Positions 61,299 to 64,000 of a stretch of DNA of 64,000 bases are shown here, in pieces. Each line of letters starts with the position of its first letter. Within the stretch, counting starts at the first letter, position 1. This stretch comes from an uncultured Porphyromonas sp. (GTDB lineage: Bacteria > Bacteroidota > Bacteroidia > Bacteroidales > Porphyromonadaceae): the NCBI RefSeq assembly GCF_938023125.1, contig NZ_CALHDW010000007.1:70729-134728 (forward strand). The letters are read 5' to 3'. Made by a program: the position numbers and the translations under genes. The notes beneath the pieces are model-generated. The model made no database searches. It saw nothing but the letters and a program-made list of their open reading frames with translations, and was not told where the DNA came from.

Positions 61299-62075
61299 AT
61301 GAAGAAAGAGATTTTACAAAGCACAATTCGATCCAACAGTGCACTCAACGAGAGTTACTATAGACTGGAATTAGAGCTCCCGAAGAGCTATCAGGGAGAG
61401 ATGAGGCCGGGGCAATTTGCACAATTGCTCGCCAAAGAAAGTGGTGCTTTTCTGCGCCGCCCTATATCTATATGTGACTATAATAGCGAGACGCATTGCC
61501 TTGTGCTGCTTGTGCAGAAAGTGGGATTGGCATCGTCCTATTGGTGCACCCTTGCTCCAGGGGCTACTATCGATCTTATTGCTCCCCTAGGGAATGGATT
61601 CTCCTATTTCTCAGACTTCTCCGGGGAGGTTCCCTTATTAATAGGAGGGGGAGTAGGTATTGCCCCTCTACTCATGCTCGGGAAAAAATTGCAGCAAGAG
61701 GGTATCAAACCTACGTTTTTGCTAGGAGCTCGAACGAAGTCTCTTCTCGTACTGCAGGATGAATTCAAAAATATAGGGGATCTCTATTGCACTACCGAAG
61801 ATGCCTCCTTTGGCGAAAAGGGGCGAGTAACCGATCATAGTATATGTGCTACACCTATTTATAGTAGTGTATATACATGCGGTCCACTCCCCATGATGAA
61901 GAGTGTAGCCCGATGGGCAAAGCAGCACTCTATCCCCTGCGAAGTTTCCCTCGAAAATAAAATGGCTTGTGGGATCGGGGCTTGCCTTTGCTGTGTGGAA
62001 AATACAACCGAAGGGCATAAATGTACTTGTACAGAAGGCCCGGTCTTTAGAACGGAAGAATTACTATGGTCATGA
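61299..62075 (+). CDS. pyrK: Dihydroorotate dehydrogenase electron-transfer subunit PyrK
   Basis: Iron-sulfur flavoprotein that passes electrons from PyrD to NAD. The 258-residue protein has the FAD-binding FLRRPISICDYN, the NAD-binding GGGVGIAPLLMLGKKL, and a [2Fe-2S] site CGIGACLCCVENTTEGHKC. The gene overlaps pyrD by 4 bp. Confidence 0.94.
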   Translation: MKKEILQSTIRSNSALNESYYRLELELPKSYQGEMRPGQFAQLLAKESGAFLRRPISICDYNSETHCLVLLVQKVGLASSYWCTLAPGATIDLIAPLGNGFSYFSDFSGEVPLLIGGGVGIAPLLMLGKKLQQEGIKPTFLLGARTKSLLVLQDEFKNIGDLYCTTEDASFGEKGRVTDHSICATPIYSSVYTCGPLPMMKSVARWAKQHSIPCEVSLENKMACGIGACLCCVENTTEGHKCTCTEGPVFRTEELLWS

Positions 62076-62995
62076 GCAATACAATAGATACAACGATAGA
62101 TCTTGGGAAGGGGTTGGTATTGAGAAACCCTGTAATGACCGCCTCCGGAACGTTTGGTTATGGCACGGAATACTGCGATTTTCTGGATCTAAATAGGCTC
62201 GGGGGGATTGTCGTAAAAGGTACCACATGGTCGCCTCGGGAGGGGAATCCCTATCCCAGAATGGCGGAGACCCCTTCGGGGATGCTTAACGCTGTGGGGT
62301 TGCAAAATAAGGGAGCTCACTATTTTGTAGAGCATATTTATCCTGAAATAAAGGATTACGACACTCAGGTTCTGGTGAATGTAAGCGGTTCTAATATAGA
62401 TGATTATGTTAATACCGCAGCCCTTATAGGCTCCTTAGATAAGATACCAGCCATAGAGCTAAACATCTCTTGTCCCAATGTAAAAGAGGGCGGGATGGCT
62501 TTTGGTGTAACAGCCAAGGGTGCCTATGAAGTTGTGAGTGCAGTACGGGCCGTTTATCCCAAGCATTTGATGGTAAAACTCTCTCCCAACGTGACTGACA
62601 TTACGGAGATTGCAAGGGCGGTAGAGGATGCCGGAGCAGACAGTCTCTCCCTTATAAATACCATACTTGGGATGGCTATAGATGCCGAGAAGCGCCGTCC
62701 TATTTTATCTACGATCACGGGAGGCCTATCGGGTCCCTGTGTCAAGCCAATAGCCTTGCGCATGGTATGGCAGGTGGCTAGTAAGGTGCATATCCCCATC
62801 GTTGGTATGGGGGGAATTGCTTCTACTTCGGATGCGATTGAATTCCTTCTTGCCGGAGCTTCTGCAATTCAAGTTGGGTGTTACAATTTTGTGGATCCCT
62901 CTGTTGCACAGAAGATTGCAGTAGGAATAGAGTCCTATCTGGAGCGACACAAGATGACGAACGTGGCCGAGCTTATCGGAGGGTTGCAGGTGTAA
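62072..62995 (+). CDS. pyrD: Dihydroorotate dehydrogenase (class 1B) catalytic subunit
   Basis: FMN enzyme oxidising dihydroorotate to orotate, the substrate of PyrE. The 307-residue barrel has NPVMTASGTFGYGTE near the start and NLSCPNVKEGG-like ELNISCPNVKEGG. The catalytic-base cysteine stands in the central loop of that block. FMN phosphate binding is by GMGGIASTSDAIEFLLAGASAIQVG. The ATGA overlap with pyrK decides the start; an ATG two codons earlier is also in frame. Confidence 0.95.
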   Translation: MSNTIDTTIDLGKGLVLRNPVMTASGTFGYGTEYCDFLDLNRLGGIVVKGTTWSPREGNPYPRMAETPSGMLNAVGLQNKGAHYFVEHIYPEIKDYDTQVLVNVSGSNIDDYVNTAALIGSLDKIPAIELNISCPNVKEGGMAFGVTAKGAYEVVSAVRAVYPKHLMVKLSPNVTDITEIARAVEDAGADSLSLINTILGMAIDAEKRRPILSTITGGLSGPCVKPIALRMVWQVASKVHIPIVGMGGIASTSDAIEFLLAGASAIQVGCYNFVDPSVAQKIAVGIESYLERHKMTNVAELIGGLQV

Positions 62996-63250
62996 GTATC
63001 CCCTAATTTGGTTATAACACATGTTATGTTCGGTTGTTGGTCAAGAAAATAAAGCTTGATGGATTGTTTGTGTTCTGAGCTACCAAACGTTACTACTCCA
63101 CAAGCCTTTGTCTCTCCCTTCATCTAGTATCTACAGTAAAGGAGACGGATTAAGGCATTATAAGACAATGAAACGATCGCTTAGGGTTTATCTTATGCAG
63201 CAACAGAACAACTTATATAGTAAGTATCTAAAGGATAGAAATAGCACATT

Positions 63251-63838
63251 ATGATGGAGAAAAAGCAACTGCTTGCATTACTAAAAAGCAACCGAAGTTA
63301 TCGTCGCTTTGATTCTTCTGTACAGCTCTCAGAGGAAGAAATTAGATCTTGGATAGAGGCGCTTCGCTACACTGCTTCTGCAAAGAATGCCCAGCCTCTG
63401 AAGTATAGGATTATAACGGACAAAACTCAAGTAGATGCTGTCTTTTCATTACTCCACTGGGCTGCATACTTGCCGGATTGGCAAGGCCCTTCTCCAGAAG
63501 AGCGTCCGGTTGCTTTTGTTGTACAGGTATTAGATCGCACTATTTCGGCTTCTTCCCGTTTTGATGAAGGCATTCAGCTTGAGGCTCTTACGCTAATGGC
63601 ACGCTCTTCCGGCTACGGAGGATGTATTTTGGCGGCATTTGATAGTGCAAAAATGTCCGACCTATTATCCTTGGATACAGACCGTTACACCCCTATTACT
63701 GTGGTAGCACTAGGCAAGCCTATTGAGGAGGTTGTTATAGAGCCCCTCCCTACCCCCGATGGGGATATTCGCTACTATCGAACGGAGGATAAAGTGCATC
63801 ATGTACCCAAGCGGACGATGGACCAACTCATCATCTAA
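63251..63838 (+). CDS. Nitroreductase family protein
   Basis: A 195-residue FMN-dependent oxidoreductase of the nitroreductase fold. SNRSYRRFDSSVQLSEEEIRSWIEAL and TASAKNAQPLKYRII form the FMN site. The C-terminal LMARSSGYGGCILAAFD and ITVVALGKPIEE are also family features. The substrate is unknown. Two successive ATG codons open it. The preceding 255-bp gap has no recognised gene. Confidence 0.9.
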   Translation: MMEKKQLLALLKSNRSYRRFDSSVQLSEEEIRSWIEALRYTASAKNAQPLKYRIITDKTQVDAVFSLLHWAAYLPDWQGPSPEERPVAFVVQVLDRTISASSRFDEGIQLEALTLMARSSGYGGCILAAFDSAKMSDLLSLDTDRYTPITVVALGKPIEEVVIEPLPTPDGDIRYYRTEDKVHHVPKRTMDQLII

Positions 63839-63880
63839 GGCTTCACATAATCACTAATTTGTGATTTTTCTCCCTAAACA

Positions 63881-63912
63881 TTTGCACAATCGAGAATTAG
63901 TTACTACCTTTG
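63881..63912 (+). promoter_or_regulatory. Canonical Bacteroidota promoter of tRNA-Gln
   Basis: A TTTG -33 box (63881-63884) and TACCTTTG -7 box (63905-63912) are separated by 20 bp, close to the TTTG-n19-TAnnTTTG consensus. The tRNA gene begins 34 bp after it. Confidence 0.75.
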
Positions 63913-63945
63913 CGCTCGCAATTCGATAAGAGTTGCTCACGGTTT

Positions 63946-64000
63946 TGTCTCGTGGTGTAATGGTAGCACAACAGGTTTTGGTTCTGTTTGTCAAGGTTCG
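63946..64000 (+). tRNA. tRNA-Gln(UUG), truncated at the window end
   Basis: The first 55 nt of a tRNA are present. After a 7-nt acceptor half (TGTCTCG) and TG, the D-arm is GTGTAATGGTAGCAC. The anticodon arm ACAGG-TTTTGGT-TCTGT has the anticodon TTG. The variable loop is TTGT, and the sequence stops within the T-loop at GGTTCG. The sequence follows Bacteroidota tRNA-Gln closely. Confidence 0.88.

Noticed and set aside
63014..63027. Inverted repeat ATAACA-CA-TGTTAT after pyrD
   Set aside because: A single short AT-rich palindrome downstream of a stop codon, with no second copy and no adjacent promoter; too likely by chance.

Overview
The window reads as a chromosome segment of an anaerobic Bacteroidota bacterium, most likely Porphyromonas or a close relative. 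The evidence is a PorT-type type IX secretion protein, an intact lysine-to-butyrate fermentation cluster of the kind known in Porphyromonas gingivalis and Fusobacterium, a methylmalonyl-CoA mutase pair, Bacteroidota-only outer-membrane families, and promoters of the Bacteroidota form (TAnnTTTG -7 element, usually no Shine-Dalgarno). No phage, insertion sequence, CRISPR array or rRNA operon is visible.

Layout. 1-8.9 kb is a minus-strand run of housekeeping genes (glyS, an FKBP-type lipoprotein, surE, lpxB, lepA, dnaB, mtaB, start of a glycosyltransferase). 9.4-13.2 kb carries plus-strand genes: a Tyr/Gly-rich secreted protein, an OmpP1/FadL-like porin and cdd. An AT-rich DUF1697 gene (13.4-13.9 kb) looks transferred. 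14.3-19.8 kb is a minus-strand envelope operon (sppA, lpxK, thiL, mlaE, mlaF). 20.1-30.3 kb holds rpsO, upp with a U32 peptidase, porT, and the trmD-pyrE-SRPBCC-Rieske-like-porin-SPOR-queG run. 30.5-34.6 kb is mutA-mutB. 34.7-38.5 kb is a CPBP protease with an AddB-like nuclease.

38.9-53.7 kb is the metabolic centrepiece, a fifteen-gene minus-strand cluster: atoD, kal, kce, kdd, kamA, a P-loop protein, a MutS-like ATPase, kamD, kamE, atoA, acyl-CoA dehydrogenase, etfB, etfA, crt, hbd. Together they turn L-lysine plus acetyl-CoA into ammonia, acetoacetate and butyryl-CoA. Electron-transfer flavoprotein feeds the crotonyl-CoA reduction, and the split AtoA/AtoD CoA-transferase releases butyrate. 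The two nucleotide-binding genes in the middle have no catalytic step in the pathway and are good candidates for a maintenance or reactivation system for the B12-dependent aminomutase. Beyond the cluster lie an HU protein, a 29-residue COX24-domain protein, rng, recR, a GNAT enzyme, ligA, an XRE regulator, pyrK-pyrD, a nitroreductase and a truncated tRNA-Gln.

The most unusual signal is in the non-coding DNA. Five of the six gaps longer than 300 bp hold degenerate arrays with a period of 22-23 bp, and the arrays share a unit of the general form GSYnAgAAA...TTTTyA. One array (13.97-14.10 kb) is nearly homogeneous, with six exact 12-bp copies spaced exactly 22 bp apart; the others are strongly decayed. 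They may be relics of a minisatellite or MITE family.
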